Source: Flavobacteriales bacterium (GTDB taxonomy: Bacteria; Bacteroidota; Bacteroidia; Flavobacteriales_F; PHOS-HE28). Taken from it: a stretch of DNA of 64,000 nt. The translations under genes were made by a program, and so were the position numbers. Location: contig JAHDVX010000004.1 of NCBI GenBank assembly GCA_023382455.1, forward strand, positions 1-64,000, in the 5' to 3' direction. Below are positions 23,075 to 31,926 of the stretch, one piece after another. The first letter of the stretch is position 1; each line of letters starts with the position of its first letter. The notes below the pieces were generated by a model that was not told where the DNA came from, ran no database searches, and saw only the letters and a list, made by a program, of their open reading frames with translations.

Positions 23075-25015
23075 TCACACACTCCTTACCTCCGTTACCC
23101 CATACCGCTTCAGCGTCTGCACCGCGTTGGTCTTCTCCACATCGGTGAAACCGTTGTCGCGGAAGATCACGCGGCAGGTCTCCGGCTTCAGCTCCTCCTT
23201 CCATTGGCCGATGCCTTCGGCTACGGCGTTCGTGATCTGCTCGGCCAGGCACAGGAACAGGGCGCCGCTGCCCACATTGTACACCGTGCGCTTGGCAATG
23301 GTGCGTTCCTCGATGGGCAGCGTAAGGTCCAGGCCGTACTTCAGCAACACCTCGTAGAGCACATCGGCTTCGGTGCGGTCCGGCTTGATGTTCTCGGCGG
23401 CGCTCAGCAGGTTCTCCTGCATCCGCTCAGGGTCGCCATCCCAGGCGTTGATGTTGCTGCTGTCCAGCTTGAAGACCCGGAAACCGATGTCCAGCTTGGC
23501 CAAGCGCTCCTGCTTCTGCTTCAGTTCCTCTTCCTCTTCTTCAGTGCGCACCGCTTTGGCCTCAAGCGCGTTGATCGACGCCTCCAATTCACTCACAATC
23601 TTCTTGCCTGCGCGACGGATGCGCTCCTTGCCGATCTCGGCTATCGTCTTGTAGCCCGCCTTGTACGCCTCGCTTTTGGCATCGGTAGGCTCGGGCAGTT
23701 GCACTTGGATGTGCTGGCGCTGGCCCCCATCCTCGGCGTTCAGCTGCATCACGGCGTGGGCGGTGGTGCCGGAGCCGGAGAAGAAGTCCAGGACTAGCCC
23801 TTCACTCGCAGAGATTCTCATTAGCACTTCAATCAACTCGACAGGTTTCGGTGTCTCGAACACCGCTACACCTCCAAATAGCTCCTTCAAATCATTCTTG
23901 GCTATCTCCGTGGTTGAAACATCCTTTGCAAACAACATTGATTCAGGGGTAAGGCCTCGATCCTTTGATTCCAAATAGGTTTTCACCCTAGGAACACCAT
24001 TGCCCGTTTTACCGAACCAAATTCTATTGTCGTCAATCGCCTCTTGCATTACTTCTTTAGTATAGAGCCAACATCTGCCACTTTCTAACTCGTGCTGCTT
24101 TCCGTTGGGCGCAGTCAACGTGTAAAATTGTGAAGGTGTCGCATGCCCTGCTTGTGCTGTCGCCGGATCTGACTTCCACGGACCTCGGGGGTCATTGTCT
24201 GGATTCTTATAGTTCGCAAGAGCTTTTTCGCTCATTGGTAATTGGTACAATGCCTTCTCATTATGATCACTTCTACGGAAGCATACGATATAGTCATGTC
24301 TATTTGAGACCACCTTTCGATTCTCTCTATTCGTCCGTTTCTCCCATATGAAATTGGCCACGAAATTGCCTTCTCCGAATACGTCATCAGCCACACTCCT
24401 AAGACTGCTCAACTCGTTGTCATCAATAGAGATGAAGATCACCCCATCCTCCCGCAGCAGGTTCCTCGCCAGCCGCAGCCGGGGGTACATCATGTTCAGC
24501 CAATTGCTGTGGTAGCGCCCGTCGGTATCGCTGTTCGTGCTAAGGGAGTTGCCTTCGCTGTCCACTTGGCCGGTAAGTTCCTTGTAGTTACGCAGGTTGT
24601 CGCGGTAGTTGTCCTTGTATACGAAGTCCTTCCCGGTATTGTAAGGGGGGTCTATGTAGATCATCTTCACCTTTCCCGCGTAGCTCTTCTGCAGCAGCTT
24701 CAGTACCTCCAGGTTGTCGCCTTCGATGTAGAGGTTCTTGGTATTGGCCCAGTCCACGCTTTCCTCGGGGGCAGGGCGCAGGGTGCCGGTGCTGGGCTTG
24801 TGGGCCTCGCGGCGGGCCTGTGCCTTGCCCGCCCAGGTGAAGCGGTAGAATTCCTCGCCGGTCTCCACCTCGTTGCCCAGGATCTCCTGCAATGCCTTGA
24901 AGTCCACCTTGCCTTCGGCCACCACCTCGGGGAAGAGCTCCTTCAGCTTGGCGATGTTGGCGGCCAGGAGGTCGGCGCTATGGCTTTCGGGGTCGGTGGC
25001 GGTGATCTTTTCCAT
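23075..25015 (-). CDS. mod: type III DNA methyltransferase Mod subunit (N6-adenine, beta class)
   Basis: Site-specific adenine-N6 methyltransferase that recognises the target for both modification and restriction. The start at 25015 gives 646 aa. The catalytic motif IDPPYNTGKDF (DPPY at 122-125) precedes the SAM-binding motif LDFFSGSGTTAHAV (409-422), i.e. beta-class order. The target recognition domain lies between them (about 208-405). A coiled-coil with EEEEEELKQKQERL follows. The TRD-coding stretch, about 23800-24400, is distinctly AT-rich (line 24241-24300 has 23 G+C in 60, against 46 in 60 at 24781-24840), which suggests replacement by recombination. It is upstream of the hip-res operon and separated from it by ~300 bp. 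Confidence 0.95.
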   Translation of the reverse strand: MEKITATDPESHSADLLAANIAKLKELFPEVVAEGKVDFKALQEILGNEVETGEEFYRFTWAGKAQARREAHKPSTGTLRPAPEESVDWANTKNLYIEGDNLEVLKLLQKSYAGKVKMIYIDPPYNTGKDFVYKDNYRDNLRNYKELTGQVDSEGNSLSTNSDTDGRYHSNWLNMMYPRLRLARNLLREDGVIFISIDDNELSSLRSVADDVFGEGNFVANFIWEKRTNRENRKVVSNRHDYIVCFRRSDHNEKALYQLPMSEKALANYKNPDNDPRGPWKSDPATAQAGHATPSQFYTLTAPNGKQHELESGRCWLYTKEVMQEAIDDNRIWFGKTGNGVPRVKTYLESKDRGLTPESMLFAKDVSTTEIAKNDLKELFGGVAVFETPKPVELIEVLMRISASEGLVLDFFSGSGTTAHAVMQLNAEDGGQRQHIQVQLPEPTDAKSEAYKAGYKTIAEIGKERIRRAGKKIVSELEASINALEAKAVRTEEEEEELKQKQERLAKLDIGFRVFKLDSSNINAWDGDPERMQENLLSAAENIKPDRTEADVLYEVLLKYGLDLTLPIEERTIAKRTVYNVGSGALFLCLAEQITNAVAEGIGQWKEELKPETCRVIFRDNGFTDVEKTNAVQTLKRYGVTEVRSV

Positions 25016-25103
25016 GGTAAAGGTGGCAGGCAGAAAGAACATGGGCCATGGTGTGAGCACGGCCCGGGACCAGCGTGTGGGGCGGTGAATTTAGGGGCTG
25101 GGA

Positions 25104-25496
25104 TCAACTACCCTGTTGGTAGGTCCAGCCCCGTTGCTCAGCGTGGGCGAGAAGCAATATCCGTACATCCTTCTGCACCTGTGCGGTCAGGTGGAGTTGG
25201 TCCACACTGACATGCCCATCGAAGGGGTTGTTGTCCTCGATCTCTTGCAAGACGTCGAGCCCCAGTTCATCCTTCACCTTCGCGATCTCTTTGGGCGTGA
25301 CCGAGAATGAACCGATCGACTTGTAGCCCGATTCGGTGTGATTCAGGTACGCATCCTCCGGGGTCCACTTATCTCCGTTGTACAGGCTCAGTTTTCCCAT
25401 GTCCTTCTCAAAAAGTTCGAAGACTTGCCGAGTAGGCCGACCTTCCTTCAAAAAATTCGGATGGACCTGTCGATGAAGCAGCGTATCCTCTTGCAT
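25104..25496 (-). CDS. uncharacterised 130-aa protein in defence operon
   Basis: I do not recognise a named family. From ATG 25496: MQEDTLLHRQVHPNFLKEGR, then a conserved-looking core LSLYNGDKWTPEDAYLNHTE, SGYKSIGSFSVTPKEIAKVK and a C-terminal HAEQRGWTY. Similar small proteins with a YDGD..PE..WxHYT-like core occur, in my recollection, beside a larger unknown partner, as here. It is soluble, with no membrane segment. It starts 7 nt after the stop of the 374-aa gene, so the two form a pair, and it precedes mod by 88 bp. The TTG at 25511 is an alternative start. Confidence 0.7.
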   Translation of the reverse strand: MQEDTLLHRQVHPNFLKEGRPTRQVFELFEKDMGKLSLYNGDKWTPEDAYLNHTESGYKSIGSFSVTPKEIAKVKDELGLDVLQEIEDNNPFDGHVSVDQLHLTAQVQKDVRILLLAHAEQRGWTYQQGS

Positions 25497-25503
25497 CGGC
25501 CAA

Positions 25504-26628
25504 CTATTCAATGCCGGAAGTACGCAACGCCTCGATCAGCCATTTGCGATCGGCATCCTGGTCCAACGATATGGTCTTCTCTGTCGAGCGCCGAATCTTG
25601 AGGTCAAGCGAATGATAGACCCCCTTCCTGTCCATAGGATCCACCTCCAGGGTAATGTCGAACGCCTCGTTGTCCCATTCCAAGTTCACAAGACCTTGAG
25701 GATTGGGATAGATGCTCGGGTTCTTGGTCAGGCTGTAGAACTCATCGATACACTTGGACAGCATATCGATCGCGGCGGGGTCATAGGCGCTACCATGTCC
25801 ATCGAACCATCCCGGCTTCAGCGCCTTCAGGCTTTCCAGTTGCCACTGGATGTCCAAGGGTTCCAGAATGTTCAATTGCCCCACCGAGACAATGCTCTTG
25901 GGTGTATCGAACGAATTGAACCGGATGCTGCCCGCGATCATCACCGGCTTCTTCGCCCCCTTGGGCTCCTCAGCGAAGGCTTCGAGGAAATCCGCGTAGA
26001 GGTCCGGGCTCACCGGACCAGCGAGCTTCTTCTTGCCGACCCTCAGCTCAAAGGTCATTTTTTCCTTGTTCAGGTCAATGATCTCGCCGAGGATGCGTGC
26101 ATCCTTGGTATAGTCCTTGTCCTTGGAAAGGCCGACCAATAGCTTCTTCCTACCCTCCGGGGTGAACTTGGCTTTTTGCGGTGCCGATGGGGCGAATTCG
26201 ACGAATTCATCAGCTTGCAAGGACGAGCCGAAGCGCTCCAGCAGCAATAGGATCTCGGCGGGCAGCACTTCGCTGGGATCCCCGCCAACCTCCATGGCAT
26301 GAATGGCCTCGGTCAATTTACGGGGCGCTTCCGTGAAGTAATCGTGGTACGGCGCTGGGAACAGGCCGGTATTGGGGCTGATCAATTCCGTTTGAGGCAC
26401 CGCGCTTCCTTCGCCGATCGCGGTCAGTCCATAACTGATCCCCTTGTAGAAATTCTTGGGCACCCGCTTGCGTTCGGGGTGTTCCTGCAAGTAGAGCCAT
26501 CGCGCTATCTCGTTATTGATCTTCTCCAAGGCTTGAAGGTCGTCCAGGAACTCGAATGGCAGCGTATGCTCCTTGAAGCGTTCCCCCACGAAACGGGGAG
26601 AATAGATCTTATCCCTGTGCTGCTCCAT
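25504..26628 (-). CDS. uncharacterised 374-aa protein in defence operon
   Basis: Family not recognised. The protein is soluble. The N-terminal half is helical (DLQALEKINNEIARWLYLQE, VPKNFYKGISYGLTA). The C-terminal half contains LEPLDIQWQLESLKALKPGW, FDGHGSAYDPAAIDMLSKCI and YPNPQGLVNLEWDNEAFDIT, a pattern (KPGWxDGxG ... YPxPxGxxxLEW) that I associate with a widespread unnamed family. It shows no Walker, nuclease or methylase motifs. It starts 75 bp after the DUF4391 gene and is followed by the 130-aa gene. Its position between a helicase module and mod suggests an accessory role in the same defence locus. Confidence 0.75.
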   Translation of the reverse strand: MEQHRDKIYSPRFVGERFKEHTLPFEFLDDLQALEKINNEIARWLYLQEHPERKRVPKNFYKGISYGLTAIGEGSAVPQTELISPNTGLFPAPYHDYFTEAPRKLTEAIHAMEVGGDPSEVLPAEILLLLERFGSSLQADEFVEFAPSAPQKAKFTPEGRKKLLVGLSKDKDYTKDARILGEIIDLNKEKMTFELRVGKKKLAGPVSPDLYADFLEAFAEEPKGAKKPVMIAGSIRFNSFDTPKSIVSVGQLNILEPLDIQWQLESLKALKPGWFDGHGSAYDPAAIDMLSKCIDEFYSLTKNPSIYPNPQGLVNLEWDNEAFDITLEVDPMDRKGVYHSLDLKIRRSTEKTISLDQDADRKWLIEALRTSGIE

Positions 26629-26702
26629 GTTGCCGAAACGATATTACCAACTTCCGTGGTGCCTCTTCCGATCCGCGGGGTTAAATATCCTCAAGACCGT
26701 GC

Positions 26703-27467
26703 TCATTCCCGCCCAAGGGTCCTTCTCAGGGCCTCCTGCTCCGCACGCCGCTGCTGAATATCCGTGTTCACTGCCACCTGCTCGCGCAGGGGCAGGTCCT
26801 TGGTGGCCTTGGCCCGCAAGACCTTGATCTCGGCTTCGAGTGCATCGATCCGTTGCAGGGTGGCGAGGTCCTCTGCGCTGCGCACGGCAGGGCGGTCGCG
26901 GAACACCCCCGTCTGTGCAGCGGCCCGGCATTGCACCACCGCCTGCATGTACCCGCCATAGAGGGTGCGGAGGTCGGTCTTGTCCAGCTGGGCAAAGCGC
27001 AAGGCCTGGTGGAAGGCCTGGGCCACTGCATCCGCGTAGAGCAGGGAGAGCACCGGCGTGTTCACGCTGGCCTCCAGGGTGCGCTTGCTGGCATCGTTCT
27101 GGTTGATGCGCTTGGTGCTTGCGTTCACCAGGTAGTTCTCCCGGTCGTACACAAAGAGCAGCACCGGATAGGGCACATACTTCTGCACCAGGTCGGCCAC
27201 CTTGGTGCCGGTGCGCTCCACCCGTTCAAGGCGTAGTTGCACCGCGAACACTTGCACCTCCTCGTAGCTGTAGGTATCGCTCGTGAAGGCAGGCACCTGA
27301 GCTGCCCGGATGCTGGCCAGCCAGTCCATTTGGTCGATACCCTCGTTCAGGAGCTTCTTTTCCGCTGCGGTGAGCGAAAAGTGCTTCAGGAAAAAGGCCT
27401 TGGTGAGCCTCTTCTGGATGAGGCAGCGCTCCGGCAGTTGCAGGATGTCTAGAATGAGCTGGCTCAC
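26703..27467 (-). CDS. DUF4391 domain protein
   Basis: 254-aa soluble protein of the DUF4391 type, function unknown. Segments supporting the call are LPERCLIQKRLTKAFFLKHF, then LNEGIDQMDWLASIRAAQVP, EEVQVFAVQLR and PYPVLLFVYDRENYLVNAST with KRINQND. The C-terminal third is a predicted coiled coil (LQRIDALEAEIKVLRAKATK). The start is GTG at 27467, overlapping the helicase stop (GTGA), so it is translationally coupled to the SNF2 helicase. In my recollection DUF4391 genes often sit between such a helicase and a Mod methylase, which fits a role in the same restriction-like system. Confidence 0.8.
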   Translation of the reverse strand: MSQLILDILQLPERCLIQKRLTKAFFLKHFSLTAAEKKLLNEGIDQMDWLASIRAAQVPAFTSDTYSYEEVQVFAVQLRLERVERTGTKVADLVQKYVPYPVLLFVYDRENYLVNASTKRINQNDASKRTLEASVNTPVLSLLYADAVAQAFHQALRFAQLDKTDLRTLYGGYMQAVVQCRAAAQTGVFRDRPAVRSAEDLATLQRIDALEAEIKVLRAKATKDLPLREQVAVNTDIQQRRAEQEALRRTLGRE

Positions 27468-30400
27468 TTGATCACGAGGTAGGCCACCAGTTCCAGTTCA
27501 CCGCTTTCCGCCAAACTCTTGGGTTGCAGGGTGGTGCCGCCCGGTGTGGCCAGTGAATCGAGCCCAACTTCCTCCTGCACCTCCACCACTTCGGCCATGG
27601 CCTTCTTCAGCAGCGCCCGGTAGGCCTCCATCTTCTTCCCGCCCCCGGTCTCCTTGTCGAAGGCCGCCACCAGCTTGGGCAGCACCTTGTCGTTGCCCAT
27701 GCACAGCTTCCGGAAGTAGTCCAAGGCAGCACGGGTTTGGCGGGCGGTGAGCATATCGCTGCCATCGGCGCTCAGGTACACCAGGAAGTAGGGATAGAGG
27801 ATGTTGTTGCGCAGACGCTCGGTGAAGGCGTTGGTAATGTCCTTGAGACAGAAAATCACGCCGGGCTTGATCGTCTCCAGGTTGCTCTGTACTACGGCAT
27901 AGGAGGCCGGGGGGATGTTGTTGAGCGTTTCCAGCTCCGCGTCGGTGCTCTTCTCCAGGTCGATCTTGAAATCGTTGAAGGTGAGGTCGGTGATGGAGAT
28001 GTTGCCATGGACGTCCTCCATGTCCATCACCTGGTCCTGCAACTGCTTCAGCTGCCGTTTACGGTACTCCAGGTCCTGCATCTCCCGGCTGTTGCCGCTG
28101 ATGATGTTGTCCTCGCCGGTGGCGGACACATCCAGCATCACCATGCGGCCTTGCACGCGTGCCACCAGGTCGATGAAGCTGTCCAGCTCCATGCTGGGGA
28201 AGAAGTTCACGAGCTGGATCTTCTCGTTCACCGAACCGATGCGGTCGATACGCCCAAAGCGCTGGATGATGCGCACCGGGTTCCAGTGGATGTCGTAGTT
28301 CACCAGATAGTCGCAGTCCTGCAGGTTCTGCCCCTCGCTGATGCAATCGGTGCAAATGAGCACATCGATGGCATTGGTCTCGTCGGGGAAGATCTCGTTG
28401 CGCTTCTTGCTCAGCGGACTGAAGTGGGTGAGGATGGTGTTCAGGTCCGCCTTGCACCCGGGCATGTTGGTCTTGTTGATGCCCGTGCCTGTGACCAGCG
28501 CACTGTAGAGCCCATACTCGGTGTATAGCCATTGTTCCAGCTCGCGATGCAGATAGGCGGCGGTGTCCGCGAACGCGGTGAAGACGATGACCTTCCTGTT
28601 GTTGTCGTTGATGGGCTGTGCGATCTTCTGCGCGATCATCTCCTTCAGCTTTTCCAGCTTGGCATCGCGGCTCACATCGATCAGCTTGATGCTGGCCATC
28701 AATTTGGTGAGCTTATCTCGATCCAGCTTCAGGTCCTGTTTCCAGCGGATCAGGTCCAGGTCCTGGATCAGCACCTTGGTCTTTCCGCCCACGAGCAGGT
28801 CGCTCAGTTCGGTATCGTCCGGGTCGATGTCGGCGATCTCGATGTCATCACCCACCTCGCCGGTCTGGTGGTCCTCCAGCTGCTTCAGGTTCTTGTCGAT
28901 CAGGTCCAGCAGGCTTTGGATGGTGAGCTTGAAGGCGTGGATGGAGCTCTCCAGGCGCTTCAGCAGGTTCACCCGCATCAGGTAGATGAGGCTTTCCTCG
29001 CGATCCGCCTGCTTGAACACGGTACCGCGTTCGGTGAGCACGGCATACTTGGCCTCATAGGCCGGCTGCTTGTCCGGCCTGACGTACTGTAGCGGTTGGT
29101 AGTAGGCCAGGCTCAGCGTACTGATCTCGTCGTAGATCTCCCCGATGTCCTTGAACTTGTTCTGGGTATCGATCTCCGGCTTCACGGTGATCGGTACCAG
29201 GCGTTCAGGGAACTTCCCGATATCCGCCATGTCGTAGTACTTCTCGATGTGCTTGCGCGAGCGTGCGATCGTGAGCATGTCGAGGATCTTGAAGTAGGCC
29301 CCGTCCAAGTCGTCCAGCAGGGTCTGCACCTTCAGTTTGTCCGGGTCGGTGTCCCGGTACCACTTGGTGAACTTGCGCTGGGCCTCGCGCATGATCTGCG
29401 CGATGCTATCCAGGCCATGGGGTCGAAAGGCACGGTCGTCGCCCTCGGTGATGAAGGCCACCTGGTTCTTCAGGTCGTTCATCTTGTTGTTCACCGGGGT
29501 GGCGCTGAGCATGAGGACCTTGGTGCGCACGTTGGCCCGGATCACGTCGTTCATCAGGCGCTTGTAGCGCGTCATGCCCTCGCGCCGCTGGGGGTTGTTG
29601 CGGAAGTTGTGGCTCTCATCGATCACCACCAGGTCGTAGTTCCCCCAGTTGATCATCTCCAGATCGATGTCGCCGCTCTTGCCCTTGTCGCGGCTTAGAT
29701 CGGTGTGGTTCAGCACATCGTAGTTGAAGCGGTCGTGCGCGAGGATGTTGCGCCGGTCGTTAAGCTGGTAGATGGTCCAGTTTTCCCGCAGCTTCTTGGG
29801 GGCTAACACCAGGATGCGATCGTTGCGCAGCTGGTAGTACTTCATGACGGCCAGCGCTTCGAAGGTCTTGCCCAAGCCCACGCTGTCCGCAATGATGCAC
29901 CCGCCATAGGTCTCGATCTTCTGGATGGCGCCGATCACGGCGTCCTTCTGGAAGTTGTAGAGCATGTGCCAGATGCGGGAATCCTTCAAGCCCACCTGTT
30001 TGAGCTTCTGGTCGGCCCGCTCACTGATGGTGGAGTAGTGGAAGATCTCCCGGATGCAGTACTTGTAGATGGATTCCCCGCTGTTGCTCTTCACACCCAA
30101 CTGCAGGAGCTCGGTCACCTTGTCGTTGAGCACTTCGCGGCTGTTGTTCCAGGCATGGCTGAAGAGTGCGAGGTACTGTTCGCTGCCTTGTTCAAAGGCG
30201 CTCACAAGCACCGGTGCCGGGCTGCTCGCCTTGCCCAGCCCCACGGCGTCCAAGTTGGCCGGAGTAAGCAGGAACGTCTTCAACAGATCGCCGGTCTGCA
30301 CCAGGAGCAAGTTCTGGTTGGCCACGCCCCCCTTGCGGACCTGGAACTTGTCTTCCAACAGCCCCAGAACTTGTTGGATGCGATACCGGCGGTCCAGCTC

Positions 30401-30628
30401 AAGGTTGAGCGGTGCTTCCTTCGCGTCCTGGATCAACTGGAACGGCACATCCTCGAAGCTGTCGCTCAACAAGACCTTCACGCTCGCTGCGCCCTTGAGC
30501 GTTCCGATCAGCTCGAACAAGGCAAAGGCGGTGAAATAGTTGCAGGCCAAATAGACCTTGGAATTGGCCGTTATCGCGCTCTTGAGCTCGTCGAGCAGCA
30601 GGGTGGAACGGTTGTCGATGATTTGCAT
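27464..30628 (-). CDS. SNF2-family helicase with N-terminal phospholipase D-like domain
   Basis: Large ATP-dependent DNA translocase, 1054-1070 aa depending on start. An N-terminal PLD-like segment (SKVYLACNYFTAFALFELIG .. VKVLLSD) precedes the SF2 core. The core has Walker A IADSVGLGKTFEAL (G-K-T near residue 270 from GTG 30676), DESH box LVVIDESHNFRNN, LMLSATPVNN, and in the second lobe VIVFTAFADTAAYL, DCISEGQNLQDCDYLVNYDI and RIIQRFGRIDRIGS. I give the ATG at 30628 (MQIIDNRSTLLLDEL); 30646 (ATG) and 30676 (GTG) are possible. It is first gene of the helicase-DUF4391 pair in the defence locus; it probably remodels or translocates on foreign DNA. Confidence 0.88.
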   Translation of the reverse strand: MQIIDNRSTLLLDELKSAITANSKVYLACNYFTAFALFELIGTLKGAASVKVLLSDSFEDVPFQLIQDAKEAPLNLELDRRYRIQQVLGLLEDKFQVRKGGVANQNLLLVQTGDLLKTFLLTPANLDAVGLGKASSPAPVLVSAFEQGSEQYLALFSHAWNNSREVLNDKVTELLQLGVKSNSGESIYKYCIREIFHYSTISERADQKLKQVGLKDSRIWHMLYNFQKDAVIGAIQKIETYGGCIIADSVGLGKTFEALAVMKYYQLRNDRILVLAPKKLRENWTIYQLNDRRNILAHDRFNYDVLNHTDLSRDKGKSGDIDLEMINWGNYDLVVIDESHNFRNNPQRREGMTRYKRLMNDVIRANVRTKVLMLSATPVNNKMNDLKNQVAFITEGDDRAFRPHGLDSIAQIMREAQRKFTKWYRDTDPDKLKVQTLLDDLDGAYFKILDMLTIARSRKHIEKYYDMADIGKFPERLVPITVKPEIDTQNKFKDIGEIYDEISTLSLAYYQPLQYVRPDKQPAYEAKYAVLTERGTVFKQADREESLIYLMRVNLLKRLESSIHAFKLTIQSLLDLIDKNLKQLEDHQTGEVGDDIEIADIDPDDTELSDLLVGGKTKVLIQDLDLIRWKQDLKLDRDKLTKLMASIKLIDVSRDAKLEKLKEMIAQKIAQPINDNNRKVIVFTAFADTAAYLHRELEQWLYTEYGLYSALVTGTGINKTNMPGCKADLNTILTHFSPLSKKRNEIFPDETNAIDVLICTDCISEGQNLQDCDYLVNYDIHWNPVRIIQRFGRIDRIGSVNEKIQLVNFFPSMELDSFIDLVARVQGRMVMLDVSATGEDNIISGNSREMQDLEYRKRQLKQLQDQVMDMEDVHGNISITDLTFNDFKIDLEKSTDAELETLNNIPPASYAVVQSNLETIKPGVIFCLKDITNAFTERLRNNILYPYFLVYLSADGSDMLTARQTRAALDYFRKLCMGNDKVLPKLVAAFDKETGGGKKMEAYRALLKKAMAEVVEVQEEVGLDSLATPGGTTLQPKSLAESGELELVAYLVIK

Positions 30629-30676
30629 GGTGCGGCCCAATGGCATTTGTTCAGTGCCCTCCTTCTTGTCAGCCAC

Positions 30677-30849
30677 GGGCCGAAGACCACGGCAGGCAGG
30701 TTGCGGCGATATTTTTTGGGGACCACCGGTCCATGATACGTGGTCCTAGGCGCGTGAAAATAGGAGCGGAATCGGGAAAGGGCCAATTGAGGTAAGGATT
30801 CAATTCGCCAATAGCCCGCACGGATCAAGCGGACATCAGCCAAGCCAAC
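30677..30849. other. leader region of the helicase operon with an inverted repeat
   Basis: Contains GGACCAC (30720-30726) and GTGGTCC (30740-30746), a perfect 7-bp inverted repeat with 13 bases between, and an AT-rich run just beside it. It could be an operator or a hairpin in the leader of the defence operon. Confidence 0.4.
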
Positions 30850-31011
30850 TCACCACTCATCCCGCATACGCCTTACCTCCTCCAAAGCCCATTGGTCCAT
30901 GCCGGGGATGGTGCCAGCGAACTTCCGCACGTCGGGCAGCTGGCGCTTGGGCTTCGTGGGCACGCTCTTGCGGCCCACTCGTATCGGGTTATCGGAATCC
31001 TTGGTCGACAT
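30850..31011 (-). CDS. 53-aa antitoxin-like ORF downstream of dinD
   Basis: Frame from ATG 31011: MSTKDSDNPIRVGRKSVPTK, PKRQLPDVRKFAGTIPGMDQ, WALEEVRRMRDEW. The tail (..EEVRRMRDEW) resembles the end of small VapB/Phd-like antitoxins that precede PIN toxins, but no PIN-domain frame follows. It starts 24 nt after the dinD stop in the same direction. It is small, basic and soluble. It may be an orphan antitoxin or an unrelated small protein; the similarity is from memory. Confidence 0.5.
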   Translation of the reverse strand: MSTKDSDNPIRVGRKSVPTKPKRQLPDVRKFAGTIPGMDQWALEEVRRMRDEW

Positions 31012-31035
31012 GGCTTGCGCAATCCACCAGTCACG

Positions 31036-31926
31036 TCATTCAGCTGCGCTTCCTTCCTCACCCTTCAGGCCGCGCGCATCGCGTTTGTCCAGCTTTAGCT
31101 TGGGCTTGGCCTGCTTCAGGCGCTTCTCCACCTTCTTGATGTGCTCTGCTGGCGGGATGTTTTCCGGCAAGGTTCCGCCGATGCGTCGGATAGCGTCGCG
31201 CACTTCCCGGCCCACTTCCTCGTGGGTGCGTATGGCCTGTTGCTCGGTGTGGACGCCTTCACGGGCCAGCTTGTCGCGCGTCTGCGTCATGCGGAACTGG
31301 TTGGCCGCAAGCTCGGTGGCATTCATGCGGTCCAGCAGGTTTTCCTTTTCGGCTATGCCCTTGCGCCGTTTGATCTGCTCGTTGCCGATACCGCCATAGA
31401 GGCCCTTGTAGCCCGCATCATGGAAGATGCCGAACATGCGGCCATGTACTCCAGCCTGTTGCGCTGCCCCGCTTAGGGCCTTGAACTCTTCGGCAGTCTG
31501 CTTGCGGATCTCCAACCTTTCTTTGTCGGCGGCCAATTGGTCGGTGATCTCTTGGCGGCGTGCCTGAACGATGAAGTACTGTTGCGCCAAGGCTATCTCC
31601 GGTTTGCGCGGGTCGCCGTTGATGGCAATGAGGTAGCAGGCAAAGCGGGAGAGGTGGAAGTCGTCCACCACTTGCACGGCACCCTTGCCGCCGGTTATCG
31701 GTTTGCCGGCGCCGGCAAAGTGATTAAGTGGCTGATTGCCAGACTCCTCACAGGATGCCATGGCCCGCTTTATGGCCTGTTGGAAACGGCGCCACTGATC
31801 GTAGCCCATCAGGGGTTGCAGGTCGCGGGCACTCCAGTATTCGGCACCGTATGCGTTCACCTGTTTCAGGCTTTCGAAATCGGCAGATGGGCTGCCCGGG
31901 GGACTGCTCAGTTCTTCGGTAGTCAT
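31036..31926 (-). CDS. dinD: DNA damage-inducible protein D
   Basis: 296-aa DinD homologue. In E. coli DinD is a LexA-controlled inhibitor of RecA filament activity. The start is at 31926. Characteristic stretches are VNAYGAEYWSARDLQPLMGY and QWRRFQQAIKRAMASCEESG, with DDFHLSRFACYLIAINGDPR (BRO-N/KilA-like), ALAQQYFIVQARRQEITDQL, GRMFGIFHDAGYKGLYGG and MNATELAANQFRMTQTRDKL. The C-terminal ~60 residues are lysine-rich. Accessory-island placement beside restriction genes is common for dinD. No LexA box was identified upstream. Confidence 0.9.
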   Translation of the reverse strand: MTTEELSSPPGSPSADFESLKQVNAYGAEYWSARDLQPLMGYDQWRRFQQAIKRAMASCEESGNQPLNHFAGAGKPITGGKGAVQVVDDFHLSRFACYLIAINGDPRKPEIALAQQYFIVQARRQEITDQLAADKERLEIRKQTAEEFKALSGAAQQAGVHGRMFGIFHDAGYKGLYGGIGNEQIKRRKGIAEKENLLDRMNATELAANQFRMTQTRDKLAREGVHTEQQAIRTHEEVGREVRDAIRRIGGTLPENIPPAEHIKKVEKRLKQAKPKLKLDKRDARGLKGEEGSAAE

